Shown in pieces: positions 1 through 7,833 of a stretch of 43,756 nucleotides of DNA. The stretch lies in the NCBI GenBank assembly GCA_017619795.1, contig JAFZRP010000091.1:1-43756 (forward strand), written 5' to 3'. The notes beneath the pieces are model-generated. The model saw only the letters and a list, made by a program, of their open reading frames with translations. It made no database searches and was not told the DNA's origin. The translations under genes were made by a program, and so were the position numbers. The stretch comes from Treponema sp. (GTDB lineage Bacteria; Spirochaetota; Spirochaetia; Treponematales; Treponemataceae). How positions within the stretch are numbered: position 1 is the stretch's first letter; each line of letters begins with the position of its first letter.

Positions 1-145
1 CTGATGATGTAAGAAACATAAAATTCTGAACAATAAAAATGAGTATAATTGCAATAAACGAAACTAAAGCATAAATTATATTCTTCATTTTATCTATTCT
101 TCTATAAGCGCCCCAGTGCGGGCGTCCACATAACAATTATTCTCC

Positions 146-205
146 CTATCCACAATAAACCTTTTATGCTGTAAAAAGTGTCAGCATAATCTTACATAGG
201 GATAG
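146..205. repeat. Imperfect palindrome downstream of the integron integrase
   Basis: CTATCC (146-151) pairs with GGATAG (200-205), and TTATGCTG (164-171) pairs with CAGCATAA (182-189) around a 10-nt loop. This nested structure lies about 75 bp beyond the 3' end of the integrase gene. It could be a recombination site of the integron (attC-like or attI), a terminator, or chance. The RYYYAAC/GTTRRRY core boxes of attC are not clearly present, so I do not call it attC. Upstream of it (1-145) I see no gene and no other signal. Confidence 0.3.
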
Positions 206-224
206 TATTTCTTCTTATTATATC

Positions 225-274
225 ATGCTTTTCTTCAGAAACAATCGGTTTTATACGGATACGGATAAAAGCAT
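225..274. repeat. Second palindrome flush with the 3' end of the integrase gene
   Basis: ATGCTTTT (225-232) is the reverse complement of AAAAGCAT (267-274). The arms enclose a 34-nt spacer and end 5 nt from the integrase stop codon. As with its neighbour, it may be an integron recombination site, since in reverse-type integrons cassettes lie on the 3' side of intI, or an intrinsic stop signal for the leftward integrase transcript. Confidence 0.3.
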
Positions 275-278
275 AAAA

Positions 279-1562
279 TTACAGGCAGTCCAACGGGCTA
301 ACCACCCCACCGGCCCCTCTGTTCAACACATGTGTATAAATCATGGTTGTGCTTACGTCACTGTGGCCAAGCAGCTCCTGAATGGTTCGAATATCATAAC
401 CAATTTCCAGCAAATGTGTAGCAAAAGAGTGTCTGAAGGTGTGACAGCTGGCGTTTTTGTTTACTCCGGCTTCCAGGACGGCTTGTTTGACGGCGCGTTG
501 CAGCAGGCTTTCATCAAGGTGCCAGCGGCCCTGTTCGCCAGTTTGGGCATTTATCCAGCGGTTTTTCTGAGGGAAGAGCCACTGCCATTTGAACTCTTTA
601 CTACCACTCTGATATTTTCCGACGAGAGCACCTGGCAATACAACTGCGCCCCAGCCATCAGCCAAATCTTGATTATGAATCTGTCGAACTTTTTCTATAT
701 GCGCCTTGAGTTCTGGGACAAGCTTTTGCGGAATCATCACATGTCGGTCTTTATCGCCTTTTCCGTGCCTTATGATAATTTCGTTTCTATCGAAATCAAG
801 ATCCAGTATGCGCAGATTTAGTGCTTCATTAAGTCTCATGCCGGTTCCATACAAAAGCTTTGCGATGAGTTTTTTGTTCCCGTACATACAGCCAATAACT
901 CTTGCAACTTCATCTCGGCTGAACACTACAGGAATCCGTTCTTTCTTTTTAGCATGAATTACCGAGCCCAGCTCCATTACCGGTGTGTTTTTTACAAATC
1001 TAAAATAAAAGAGAAGGGCAGCCAGAGCCTGATTCTGAGTAGAAGCACTCACATGTTTTTTCAAGGCAAGGTCTTTCAAAAACTCGTTGATTTGAACTTC
1101 GCCGACTACGTGAAAATAATCCTTTTGAAAATCATCCGCGTGAAAATCATCCTCCTGTAAATCATTTTGATGTAAATCATCCCTGCCTAAATCCGACACT
1201 TGTTTCTGCAAAAAATCTTCTACCCATTTTTTATAGCATTGTTTTGTGTGCTCACTATAATGGCGGACGGTCAGCGCTTCGGTAAGCTTTCTGATTTCGG
1301 AATTGATGATAGAATCCTGACTCCTAGAAGCAGCCGTCTTTTCAAAATCTCTTTGTGGCAAATTAAAAAGACCAGTCTCAAAAATATTTTTTAATAGCTG
1401 ATCTACTGCCTTTTGATTATCAGGTATGAGCCAGATTTTCCTATCACTATCCCAGCGTCGCCCGGGAACATTCCTTACGGCATTAAGAAGTGGTGTTGAA
1501 AAACCATCCAAAAACTGAACCGAGAAAGATGAATCGTCATACGATTTTATGGAGATATTCAT
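279..1562 (-). CDS. intI: Integron integrase (IntI-type tyrosine recombinase)
   Basis: Tyrosine recombinase of 427 aa that would insert and excise gene cassettes at attI/attC. The C-terminal half has the catalytic set: Arg in LLYGTGMRLNEAL, His-x-x-Arg in HTFRHSFATHLLE, His in LLGHSDVSTT, and the nucleophile Tyr in MIYTHVLNRG. The stretch between patch I and HxxR, with KWQWLFPQ and LLQRAVKQAV, together with the HVLNRG..GV.SPLD tail, is specific to integron integrases rather than phage integrases. Residues 1-68 form an extra HARP-like module (PGRRWDSDRKIWLIP). An Asp-rich insertion of about 30 aa (near residues 121-151) separates the N-terminal core-binding helices. A TACTAT box lies 9 nt before the ATG and there is no Shine-Dalgarno, so translation may be leaderless. 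It follows the MarR gene on the same strand after 44 nt. No convincing attI or cassette array is visible; cassettes may lie left of the window. Confidence 0.9.
   Translation of the reverse strand: MNISIKSYDDSSFSVQFLDGFSTPLLNAVRNVPGRRWDSDRKIWLIPDNQKAVDQLLKNIFETGLFNLPQRDFEKTAASRSQDSIINSEIRKLTEALTVRHYSEHTKQCYKKWVEDFLQKQVSDLGRDDLHQNDLQEDDFHADDFQKDYFHVVGEVQINEFLKDLALKKHVSASTQNQALAALLFYFRFVKNTPVMELGSVIHAKKKERIPVVFSRDEVARVIGCMYGNKKLIAKLLYGTGMRLNEALNLRILDLDFDRNEIIIRHGKGDKDRHVMIPQKLVPELKAHIEKVRQIHNQDLADGWGAVVLPGALVGKYQSGSKEFKWQWLFPQKNRWINAQTGEQGRWHLDESLLQRAVKQAVLEAGVNKNASCHTFRHSFATHLLEIGYDIRTIQELLGHSDVSTTMIYTHVLNRGAGGVVSPLDCL
1111..1200. repeat. 15-bp tandem repeat inside intI
   Basis: Six 15-bp units (consensus TGAAAATCATCCNNN) run in phase with the reading frame and encode the Asp-rich linker of the integrase. 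The unit length is a multiple of three, so expansion or contraction changes linker length without breaking the frame. Confidence 0.85.
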
Positions 1563-1606
1563 ATCATAAAGATAGTAACAGACCGAATACTATGGCAAAT
1601 AAAAAA

Positions 1607-2038
1607 TTAAAAGTTTCCTTCAACCCTTTTCAAAAAGCTAAAAAACTGTTCTTTTTCACTGTCGTTAAAGCCCTTGTAAAAGGTTTGGATAAGTTCGCGG
1701 GAGATTTCGGCGGTGAGCTGGGTATATTCGGTACCTTTTTCGGTGAGGGCTAGGATTTTGTTGCGTTTGTCGGATTTGTCGGAAAGGACCTGAATTAGAC
1801 CGGCATTTTTAAGCTTGCGTACCAGAACTGTTGTTGTAGATTTGTCCCGGTTGATATTGCGGGCAAGTTCTCCCATCGTCATTGTCTGATTTTGCGAAAG
1901 CTGAAACAAAATATTCCCATGCGATGAAGCAAGCTCCGGCAATCCCTTTTCTGCCAGTTTCTGCACCAGAAAAGCCGCCGCTTCTGAATGAATGTGTGAG
2001 ATTTTAGATATGCTGGAATTAATATTGTCCTCAGCCAT
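1607..2038 (-). CDS. MarR family transcriptional regulator
   Basis: A 143-aa winged-helix repressor of the usual MarR length. The recognition helix region reads TMGELARNINRDKSTTTVLV, followed by the wing (LSDKSDKRNKILALTEKG, about residues 83-100). The N- and C-terminal helices would form the dimer interface. The family responds to small phenolic or oxidative ligands, but the ligand here is unknown. The gene is divergent from the membrane protein at 2347 and lies upstream of intI on the same strand. A perfect palindrome, TTGACTGTCAA, overlaps its -35 box and suits autoregulation. The start lies about 8 nt from the predicted -10 box with no ribosome-binding site, so the mRNA is probably leaderless. 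Confidence 0.9.
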   Translation of the reverse strand: MAEDNINSSISKISHIHSEAAAFLVQKLAEKGLPELASSHGNILFQLSQNQTMTMGELARNINRDKSTTTVLVRKLKNAGLIQVLSDKSDKRNKILALTEKGTEYTQLTAEISRELIQTFYKGFNDSEKEQFFSFLKRVEGNF

Positions 2039-2044
2039 GCGGTT

Positions 2045-2073
2045 ATATTATAAGTATAGTAGTTGACTGTCAA
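2045..2073 (-). promoter_or_regulatory. MarR gene promoter with palindromic operator
   Basis: Reading leftward there is a -35 TTGACA (complement of 2068-2073) and a -10 TAATAT (2045-2050, 17-bp spacer) or TATAAT (2047-2052, 15-bp spacer). TTGACTGTCAA (2063-2073) is a perfect 11-bp palindrome over the -35, a typical place for a repressor operator. Confidence 0.6.
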
Positions 2074-2089
2074 GTTTATATTAAAAGTG

Positions 2090-2300
2090 TACAGAAATCA
2101 GTTTTCAAATAGATTTCCAAAAAATAGCGTGAAGGAGAAGAACGGATTTCAAAAACGCTCTGTTGTGCTGCCGCGAAAGCGGCAAACGTATAAAATTACA
2201 AGGCACAACAGCGCGTAGCACGCGAGCGTGTGGTTTTGAAATCCGTAATTCGACTGGAAGCTATTTTTTTGCTTATGTTTTTACAAAACTGATTTCTGTA
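2090..2300. repeat. Long palindromic intergenic element, copy 1
   Basis: The outer arms TACAGAAATCAGTTTT (2090-2105) and its perfect complement (2285-2300) enclose further nested arms: AAAAAATAGC (2119-2128) with GCTATTTTTT (2260-2269), CGGATTTCAAAA (2143-2154) with TTTTGAAATCCG (2234-2245), and TGTTGTGC (2161-2168) with GCACAACA (2203-2210). The core contains AAACGTATAAAATTACAAGG. It fills the gap between two divergent genes. The core is related to the elements at 7605 (inverted orientation) and 40242, with compensating changes in the stems. Confidence 0.85.
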
Positions 2301-2309
2301 TGAAAAGGC

Positions 2310-2338
2310 TTGTAGATAATTAAAATAACAATTATATT
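2310..2338 (+). promoter_or_regulatory. Promoter of the DUF624-like gene, apparently leaderless
   Basis: TTGTAG (2310-2315), a 17-bp spacer and TATATT (2333-2338) lie with only 8 nt before the ATG at 2347. Transcription would start at or just before the start codon. Confidence 0.5.
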
Positions 2339-2346
2339 TAATCATT

Positions 2347-3183
2347 ATGTATGGATTTATTTTAAAGAAAAACTTTTGCGACGCGTGGGACAATCTTCTT
2401 TCTGTTGTTATCACGAATATATTGTTTTTGCTTTCCGGACTCGGAATCTTATTGCTTAGTGCAACCTTTACAAACAAGTGCGCAGAAACCATTACGGATG
2501 GCGCTTTTTATGGTATTCAGCTGCTGATTATGCTGTTTGGATTGATTGTACTTTCAATAATTGCTTTTGCGTATGGTGAAGTTGCTGCAAGAATTGCCGA
2601 TTTTAAGGGAATTACGATTCTGGACTTTTTTAAGGAGATTCCGGGCGTTCTTAAGGATGCAATTTTGTTCGCAATCCTTGTTACAGCAATTATTTTTGTT
2701 TCCGGCTATAGTCTGAACTATTATTTTATTCAGCAGCAGTCGGTTTTCGGCATTTGTGTAGGAGCCCTGCTTTTCTGGATCGATATCTTCATCATCCTTT
2801 CTTTGCAGTGGTTTATTCCGCTTAGAAGCACAATGCATAACAAGTTTGGTAAGACGCTTAAAAAGTGCTTTATTATCTTTTTTGATAACACCGGTTATTC
2901 AATTCTGCTTGCCATAAACAATCTTGTGATGATGGCGCTCTCTGTTTTGCTTATCGGACTTGTTCCTTCAATTGCGGGCATTGCAATTGCAAAACAGAAT
3001 GCACTCCGAATCAGACTTTATAAATACGATTATCTTGAAGAACATCCTGAGCTTAAAACTAAAAAAGAGCGAAAACAGATTCCTTGGGAAGAGCTTATTT
3101 ATGAAGACAGGGAAACTTTAGGACCTAGAAAGCTAAGAAGCTTCCTGTTCCCGTGGAAGGATGATAAAGAACAGCAGCTTTAG
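2347..3183 (+). CDS. DUF624-like integral membrane protein
   Basis: A 278-aa protein with about six hydrophobic segments (roughly residues 20-40, 55-78, 98-120, 132-158, 180-212), a short charged tail, and an N-terminal motif of the form F-L-K-K-N-F-x-D-A-W-D-N. This layout resembles the DUF624/YesL-like membrane proteins often found beside sugar transporters in Firmicutes and spirochaetes. No enzymatic motif is visible, and the function is unknown. No Shine-Dalgarno precedes the ATG, and the predicted promoter is only 8 nt away. It ends at a bidirectional terminator shared with the convergent ATPase gene. Confidence 0.6.
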   Translation: MYGFILKKNFCDAWDNLLSVVITNILFLLSGLGILLLSATFTNKCAETITDGAFYGIQLLIMLFGLIVLSIIAFAYGEVAARIADFKGITILDFFKEIPGVLKDAILFAILVTAIIFVSGYSLNYYFIQQQSVFGICVGALLFWIDIFIILSLQWFIPLRSTMHNKFGKTLKKCFIIFFDNTGYSILLAINNLVMMALSVLLIGLVPSIAGIAIAKQNALRIRLYKYDYLEEHPELKTKKERKQIPWEELIYEDRETLGPRKLRSFLFPWKDDKEQQL

Positions 3184-3210
3184 CGAAAGCTTCGGCTGGT
3201 TACCGTTAAT

Positions 3211-3248
3211 AAAAAAAACGTCATTGTGAATCACAATGACGTTTTTTT
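3211..3248. terminator. Bidirectional rho-independent terminator
   Basis: ACGTCATTGTGA pairs with TCACAATGACGT, with A-run and T-run flanks, between two convergent genes. It would stop transcription from both sides. Confidence 0.9.
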
Positions 3249-3276
3249 GTTTCACCACAAAGTGTTTAGAAACAAT

Positions 3277-3942
3277 TTATTTCTTGCTCATCAAAAGTGT
3301 TTTTGAATCCAAAGAAACTTTTCCTTCACCGTTCTTGAGTACGCCAAGATAGATATCTCCGCCGTTAGGGAAGATGTGTGTTACGGTTGCAAAAAGATCA
3401 AGCTTTTCTGCAGGAAGAGTTTCTGCCAGTAAAGGAGACTCGTTTGTCAGGCTGAACCAGGCAGTAATGTTTTCTTCAACAATGTAATCCTTGAAGCATT
3501 TGATGTTTTCGATTGGGCGGTTATCAATATCAAGACCGTCAACGATGATAGCATCAATATTAAGTCCGCCTTCCTTCAAAGCTCTGAGTGTTTTTACAAC
3601 CTTTGGCAATGTGAAGGTTTCGCGATTGAAGTTTAAGATTATGCGGTTGCGTACAATGTCTTCGCTGATGTCGCTAAGATTAGTAAGATTCTTTTTCTTT
3701 GCAATTTCAGCAAGAACACTTGTATACCAAGATATTACATTTGAAGAGTGCTGGTCGAATGAAACATGTACGACTGTTTTGTCTTTAAGAAGGTCATCAA
3801 GAGCGAACTGTACGAGTACAGAAGTTTTTCCAAGACCTTTCTTTGCAGAAACAAGACCCATCTCACCAGCTTTAAGTGTTGCAGCAGTTGCTTTTTCGAA
3901 ATAACGAACAGGACTGTGCTCAATTAAATCTTTCTTTTCCAT
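3277..3942 (-). CDS. Small P-loop ATPase of the RecA/KaiC type
   Basis: A 221-aa protein with a Walker A SAKKGLGKTS near residue 37 and a hydrophobic strand ending in Asp (IDAIIVDGLD, about residues 130-139) as Walker B. The fold order (P-loop, FDQHSSNVISW, Walker B, C-terminal strands) resembles a single RecA-like domain of the KaiC/DnaB family, but with no partner domain. It may be cytoplasmic and regulatory; I cannot assign a pathway. AGGAGA lies 8 nt before the start. The gene lies 64 nt downstream of fusA on the same strand, so the two may be cotranscribed. Confidence 0.55.
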   Translation of the reverse strand: MEKKDLIEHSPVRYFEKATAATLKAGEMGLVSAKKGLGKTSVLVQFALDDLLKDKTVVHVSFDQHSSNVISWYTSVLAEIAKKKNLTNLSDISEDIVRNRIILNFNRETFTLPKVVKTLRALKEGGLNIDAIIVDGLDIDNRPIENIKCFKDYIVEENITAWFSLTNESPLLAETLPAEKLDLFATVTHIFPNGGDIYLGVLKNGEGKVSLDSKTLLMSKK

Positions 3943-4006
3943 CTAGTTTTCTCCTAAAATCAGCGGAGGCAAATGTAAAACAAAATGCCTCCTGCTGTAA
4001 GTGTCA

Positions 4007-6103
4007 TTATTTTGCAGCGGCTGCTTTTTCTGCTTTATATTTAGCCTGTAATTCATCAGATACGGCATTTGGAACTTTACCGTATTTAAGGAATTCCATT
4101 GTAAATTCTCCCTTACCCTGAGTTGAAGAACGGAGGATAGTTGAGAAACCGAACATTTCTGAAAGTGGAATTTCAGAGTTTACAGTTGAAGTATTATTTT
4201 CATCTGTTGAATCTATGATAACACCACGTCGCTGATTTATCAAACCAAAAAGATTACCCTGATACTCAGTTGGTGCAGTCATCTGTACTTTCATGATTGG
4301 TTCAAGGATTACAGGCTTAGCTTTTGCATAACCTTCGCGGAAAGCGCCGATTGCAGCAGTCTGGAATGCGATATCAGAAGAGTCAACCGGGTGATACTGA
4401 CCATCATTGATTGTAATCTTAACACCAACGATAGGAGCACCAATAAGTGAACCCTCTTTCATAGCTTTCTGGAAGCCCTTATCACAAGAAGGGATGTATT
4501 CGTTAGGAATAGCACCACCCTTAATCATATCTACAAACTCGTAATCTTTTTCTGCAAGTGGCTCCATAAATCCAGCTACACGACCATACTGACCAGAACC
4601 ACCAGTCTGTTTCTTATGTGTGTAGTTGAAGTCACCCTGAGAAGTAATAGATTCGCGGTAAGCTACCTGTGGAGCACCTGTTACAACTTCACATTTGTAC
4701 TCACGTTTCATTCGTTCAACATAAACTGCGAGGTGAAGCTCACCCATACCCTTAATGATTGTCTGTCCAGATTCAGCGTCTGTGTATGTCTGGAAAGTAG
4801 GGTCTTCCTTTGTAAAGCGGTTAAGAGCCTTAGACATCTGGATTGCAGCCTGTTTGTCTTTTGGTTCGATAGAAAGTGAGATTACAGGCTCTGGAACGTA
4901 CATAGAAGCCATTGAGTAGTTGATACCAGGTGTTACGAATGTATCACCAGAAGCACAATCTACACCAAAGAGAGCTACGATATCACCAGCAGCACCTTCG
5001 TTAATATCTTCCATCTGAGCTGAGTTCATACGTACAAGACGTCCAACCTTGAACTTCTTGCGTGAACGAGTGTTGTAAAGCTCTTCACCCTTCTTAATCT
5101 TACCCTGATAAACACGAGTATATGTAAGCTGACCGTACTGACCGTCATCAAGCTTAAATGCAAGAGCTACAGTTGGCTTTGTTTCATCAGAAGAAAGCTC
5201 AACTTCAGCTTCGTTGTTATCAAGATCAAGAGCAACGTTCTTAACCTCGTCTGGAGCAGGAAGATAGCGTACAACTGCATCCAAAACTGGCTGAATACCT
5301 TTGTTTACGTGAGCAGAACCGCAGAATACACCAACAAACTGCTCTGCCAAAGTTCCCTTACGGATAGCTGCAATGATCTTTTCCTGATCAACATCATCGT
5401 AGCCCTTTTCCATGATCTCTTCCATCAAAGAATCATCGAACATAGAAGCAGCGTCAAGGAGTTCCTCACGATATTTTTCTGCATCAGCCTGAAGGTTAGC
5501 AGGAATTTCTGCAATGCGAAGGTCTTCACCGTTTGGTCCGTCAAAATAGATAGCCTTCATTCCAACCAGGTCAACTACACCTTCGAGTTTGTCTTCAAGA
5601 CCAATTGGAAGTTCCATCATGTAAGCATTCAAGCCCAACTTTTCGCGGAGCTGCATGCGAACTCTGATTGGATTTGCACCCTGGCGGTCACACTTGTTTA
5701 CAAATGCAACGCGTGGTACATGGTAGCGTTTAAGCTGGCGGTCTACAGTAATTGACTGTGACTGAACACCAGCAACGGCACAAAGAATCATGATGGCACC
5801 GTCGAGAACGCGAAGAGAACGTTCAACTTCTACAGTAAAGTCAACGTGTCCCGGAGTGTCGATAAGGTTGATGGTGTAATCTTTCCACTGAACCTGTGTA
5901 GCGGCAGACTGGATTGTGATACCACGTTCACGTTCCAGCTCCATGTTGTCCATAACAGCACCTACACCGTCCTTACCACGAACTTCGTGAATGGCGTGAA
6001 TCTTGTTACAGTAGAACAAAATTCTTTCAGAAGTTGTTGTTTTTCCCGAGTCAATGTGAGCGCTGATACCGATATTTCGTACTTTTGAAATATCCCAAGC
6101 CAT
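4007..6103 (-). CDS. fusA: Translation elongation factor G (spirochaetal/mitochondrial EFG1 type)
   Basis: A 698-aa GTPase that moves tRNA and mRNA through the ribosome after peptide bond formation. G1 is AHIDSGKTT (about residues 15-23), switch I contains [12 protein letters not shown]3 is DTPGHVDFT and G4 is NKCD. Domains II to V follow, with full family length. The Ser in IDSGKTT, where classical bacterial EF-G has Ala, is typical of mitochondrial EFG1 and the spirochaete spdEFG1 clade, in which a second EF-G paralogue handles ribosome recycling. SD AGAGGT lies before the ATG. A strong promoter (TTGAAA-N17-TAGAAT) lies about 57 nt upstream. The gene stands apart from rpsL/rpsG/tuf, unlike the classical str operon. 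Confidence 0.95.
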   Translation of the reverse strand: MAWDISKVRNIGISAHIDSGKTTTSERILFYCNKIHAIHEVRGKDGVGAVMDNMELERERGITIQSAATQVQWKDYTINLIDTPGHVDFTVEVERSLRVLDGAIMILCAVAGVQSQSITVDRQLKRYHVPRVAFVNKCDRQGANPIRVRMQLREKLGLNAYMMELPIGLEDKLEGVVDLVGMKAIYFDGPNGEDLRIAEIPANLQADAEKYREELLDAASMFDDSLMEEIMEKGYDDVDQEKIIAAIRKGTLAEQFVGVFCGSAHVNKGIQPVLDAVVRYLPAPDEVKNVALDLDNNEAEVELSSDETKPTVALAFKLDDGQYGQLTYTRVYQGKIKKGEELYNTRSRKKFKVGRLVRMNSAQMEDINEGAAGDIVALFGVDCASGDTFVTPGINYSMASMYVPEPVISLSIEPKDKQAAIQMSKALNRFTKEDPTFQTYTDAESGQTIIKGMGELHLAVYVERMKREYKCEVVTGAPQVAYRESITSQGDFNYTHKKQTGGSGQYGRVAGFMEPLAEKDYEFVDMIKGGAIPNEYIPSCDKGFQKAMKEGSLIGAPIVGVKITINDGQYHPVDSSDIAFQTAAIGAFREGYAKAKPVILEPIMKVQMTAPTEYQGNLFGLINQRRGVIIDSTDENNTSTVNSEIPLSEMFGFSTILRSSTQGKGEFTMEFLKYGKVPNAVSDELQAKYKAEKAAAAK

Positions 6104-6159
6104 ATTGTTACCTCTTTAAAAATAGTATTTCCATAATGTAAAATTATATATACCGAGTT

Positions 6160-6188
6160 ATTCTAATGAATTAAATGGAGTGTTTCAA
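6160..6188 (-). promoter_or_regulatory. fusA promoter
   Basis: Reading leftward, TTGAAA (complement of 6183-6188), a 17-bp spacer and TAGAAT (complement of 6160-6165) form a near-consensus sigma-70 promoter 57 bp before the fusA start. Confidence 0.7.
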
Positions 6189-6238
6189 CTGGTAAACTAT
6201 GAAAAATCAAAAAAAAGCTTGCTATACAATGTACTTTT

Positions 6239-7075
6239 CTACAGTTTGACGGAAAAACTTACACCAAGCGGAGTTATTTGTGCGGAAAGCGCAGATGATG
6301 ATGAATCGCCCTTTGGTGAACCGGCAGTTAATGTGTGGAGATATGGTACAAGAATACCACAGGCAGTTCCAACAGCAGCTCCTACCAGTACATCTGTAAC
6401 AAAATGATTCCCGCCTGCAACCCTCATTATACCGGTAGCCGCAGCCAGGGCAAAAGTTCCCGCTGTAACTGCATAGCGCCACGGAGAATCGGGGTAATAT
6501 TTTGCAAAAACAAAGCTTGTAAAGGCGGCACCCGAAAAAGCATGCGCTGTATGTCCCGAAAAGAAGGAATCTTCCCAGTCGCCTTCGTCAATTTTTTTCT
6601 GAGGATAGCCGTCAAAATACATATATGGTCGCGGTCGGAAAACAAGTGCTTTTGTAAGCTCTTTTATACCGTTTGTTAATAAAAAAGTTTCTGTATACAT
6701 TGCCGCAATTGTGAACCATTCGCTTGTATCTGTTGTAAAGGCGAGCAGAGCAGGGGTAAGAATACCTGCAACACAGCTAACCGTAGAGATTTTGTGGAGC
6801 GTTCCTGAGTATTGGAAAGCCATCATGCGGTCAAAGGCGTTTACATCATCAATATTATAAGGAAAAGCAGGTGTTTTTTGTGTAGCAGTCTTATCGATAA
6901 TGAGGCTTGTACCGTTTAATGTGAGTCCTGCTCCAAAAAGAACAGAATCTGTTACAACGTCCAGTCGGAAGGTTTCGCCGTTGCCGAACAGATTAAAGCT
7001 TGTCTTATTTTCGCCAAACGAAAAAAATGATAATGATGAGAAAATTAAAATTATAAAAAGAATGCGATTTTTCAA
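6239..7075 (-). CDS. Exported PAP2-family phosphatase
   Basis: A 278-aa protein with an N-terminal signal peptide or anchor (about 20 hydrophobic residues after MKNR). It carries all three PAP2 motifs in order: KALVFRPRP (about residues 140-148), SFFSGHTA (about 169-176) and RVAGGNHFVTDV (about 218-229). The family removes phosphate from lipid phosphates such as undecaprenyl pyrophosphate, phosphatidic acid or lipid A, with the active site facing the periplasm. The substrate here is unknown. It starts 1 nt after the DtxR-like gene ends, so the two form an operon, which may put this lipid phosphatase under metal-responsive control. Confidence 0.85.
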   Translation of the reverse strand: MKNRILFIILIFSSLSFFSFGENKTSFNLFGNGETFRLDVVTDSVLFGAGLTLNGTSLIIDKTATQKTPAFPYNIDDVNAFDRMMAFQYSGTLHKISTVSCVAGILTPALLAFTTDTSEWFTIAAMYTETFLLTNGIKELTKALVFRPRPYMYFDGYPQKKIDEGDWEDSFFSGHTAHAFSGAAFTSFVFAKYYPDSPWRYAVTAGTFALAAATGIMRVAGGNHFVTDVLVGAAVGTACGILVPYLHTLTAGSPKGDSSSSALSAQITPLGVSFSVKL

Positions 7076-7076
7076 T

Positions 7077-7508
7077 TTATTTGCTTTTTTTTGTGGAAGT
7101 TGTTTTTGCTTTAGCTGAAGCTTTTGGAGCAGCTTTTGCAGTAAGTCCGCTCTTTTTAATAGCTTTTTTAATGCAGTTAAAGGTTTCTTCGCTTATATCG
7201 TGTTCAATTTTGCAGGCATCTTCTGCTGCAGTTTCCTTTGAAACTCCAATGCTTTCCAGAAGCTGCGATAAAACCTTATGACGCTCGTAGATTCTTTCTG
7301 CAATCTCAAGTCCTTTAGGCTCCAGCTTGATTGTACTGTCTTCAGAAATGCTTAAATAATGCTCTCGCTCAAGATTATGTACAGTAACGCTTACAGAAGG
7401 TCTTGAAAAGTTCATAGCCCGTGCAATATCAATGGCTCTTACAGCACCCTTTTCAGAAAGCACAAGTATAGTTTCCAAATACATCTCTGCCGATTCGCGT
7501 ATAGTCAT
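7077..7508 (-). CDS. DtxR/MntR-family metal-dependent regulator
   Basis: A 143-aa protein. The N-terminal winged helix (MTIRESAEMYLETILVLSEK, then IDIARAMNFSRPSVSVTVHN) is characteristic of DtxR/MntR. The dimerisation helix contains the metal-ligand region EDACKIEHDISEETF (about residues 95-109). There is no SH3-like third domain, as in MntR, but there is an Ala/Lys-rich tail of about 25 residues that could bind DNA non-specifically. The start at 7508 is chosen because AGGAGG lies 7 nt upstream; the frame is open further upstream but without support. It probably represses metal uptake genes (Mn or Fe) and perhaps its own operon with the PAP2 phosphatase. Confidence 0.85.
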   Translation of the reverse strand: MTIRESAEMYLETILVLSEKGAVRAIDIARAMNFSRPSVSVTVHNLEREHYLSISEDSTIKLEPKGLEIAERIYERHKVLSQLLESIGVSKETAAEDACKIEHDISEETFNCIKKAIKKSGLTAKAAPKASAKAKTTSTKKSK

Positions 7509-7604
7509 AAAAATCCTCCTGCAAACTTTTTTGCTACACTCATTATACTCGGAAATAAGCCAAAGTGACAAGTTTTGCATACACATTATAAAAAACTTTA
7601 GTTT

Positions 7605-7755
7605 AAAAGTGGCTCCCAGTCGCGAAATCGGCTTTCGAAACCGCAGGTTCACCTGCTACACGCTGCTGTGCCTTGTAATTATATACGTTTGCCGCCAAAG
7701 CGGCAGCACAGCAGAGTGTTTTCTAAAGCCGTTTCACTCCTTCGCGCCACATTTT
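7605..7755. repeat. Long palindromic intergenic element, copy 2
   Basis: AAAAGTGGC (7605-7613) pairs with GCCACATTTT (7746-7755). The core GCTGTGCC...GGCAGCACAGC (7664-7711) is the reverse complement of the core of copy 1, and includes CCTTGTAATTATATACGTTT. Weaker complementarity continues about 30 bp on both sides. It lies in the divergent gap between the DtxR-like and FakA genes (7509-7833). Confidence 0.85.
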
Positions 7756-7796
7756 ATCTGAAATAATTATACTGTATACGCCTACTTGCCAGTTTA

Positions 7797-7826
7797 TTTA
7801 CAGTTTATATTAAAGTTTCATAATCA
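7797..7826 (+). promoter_or_regulatory. Candidate promoter of the fatty-acid kinase operon
   Basis: TTTACA (7797-7802) is followed by CATAAT (7819-7824, 16-bp spacer) or TAATCA (7821-7826, 18-bp spacer). The ATG follows 7-9 nt later without a ribosome-binding site, which again suggests a leaderless transcript. Confidence 0.4.
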
Positions 7827-7833
7827 CTCTATT

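Noticed and set aside
225..821. 198-aa frame opposite the integrase C-terminus
   Set aside because: It overlaps the catalytic part of intI on the opposite strand; codon pattern and composition are those of an antisense frame.
2090..2300. attC site or MITE
   Set aside because: attC sites have conserved ends and variable centres; here the centre is conserved and the ends vary. The RYYYAAC/GTTRRRY boxes are missing. MITEs should have conserved terminal repeats and target duplications, which are absent.
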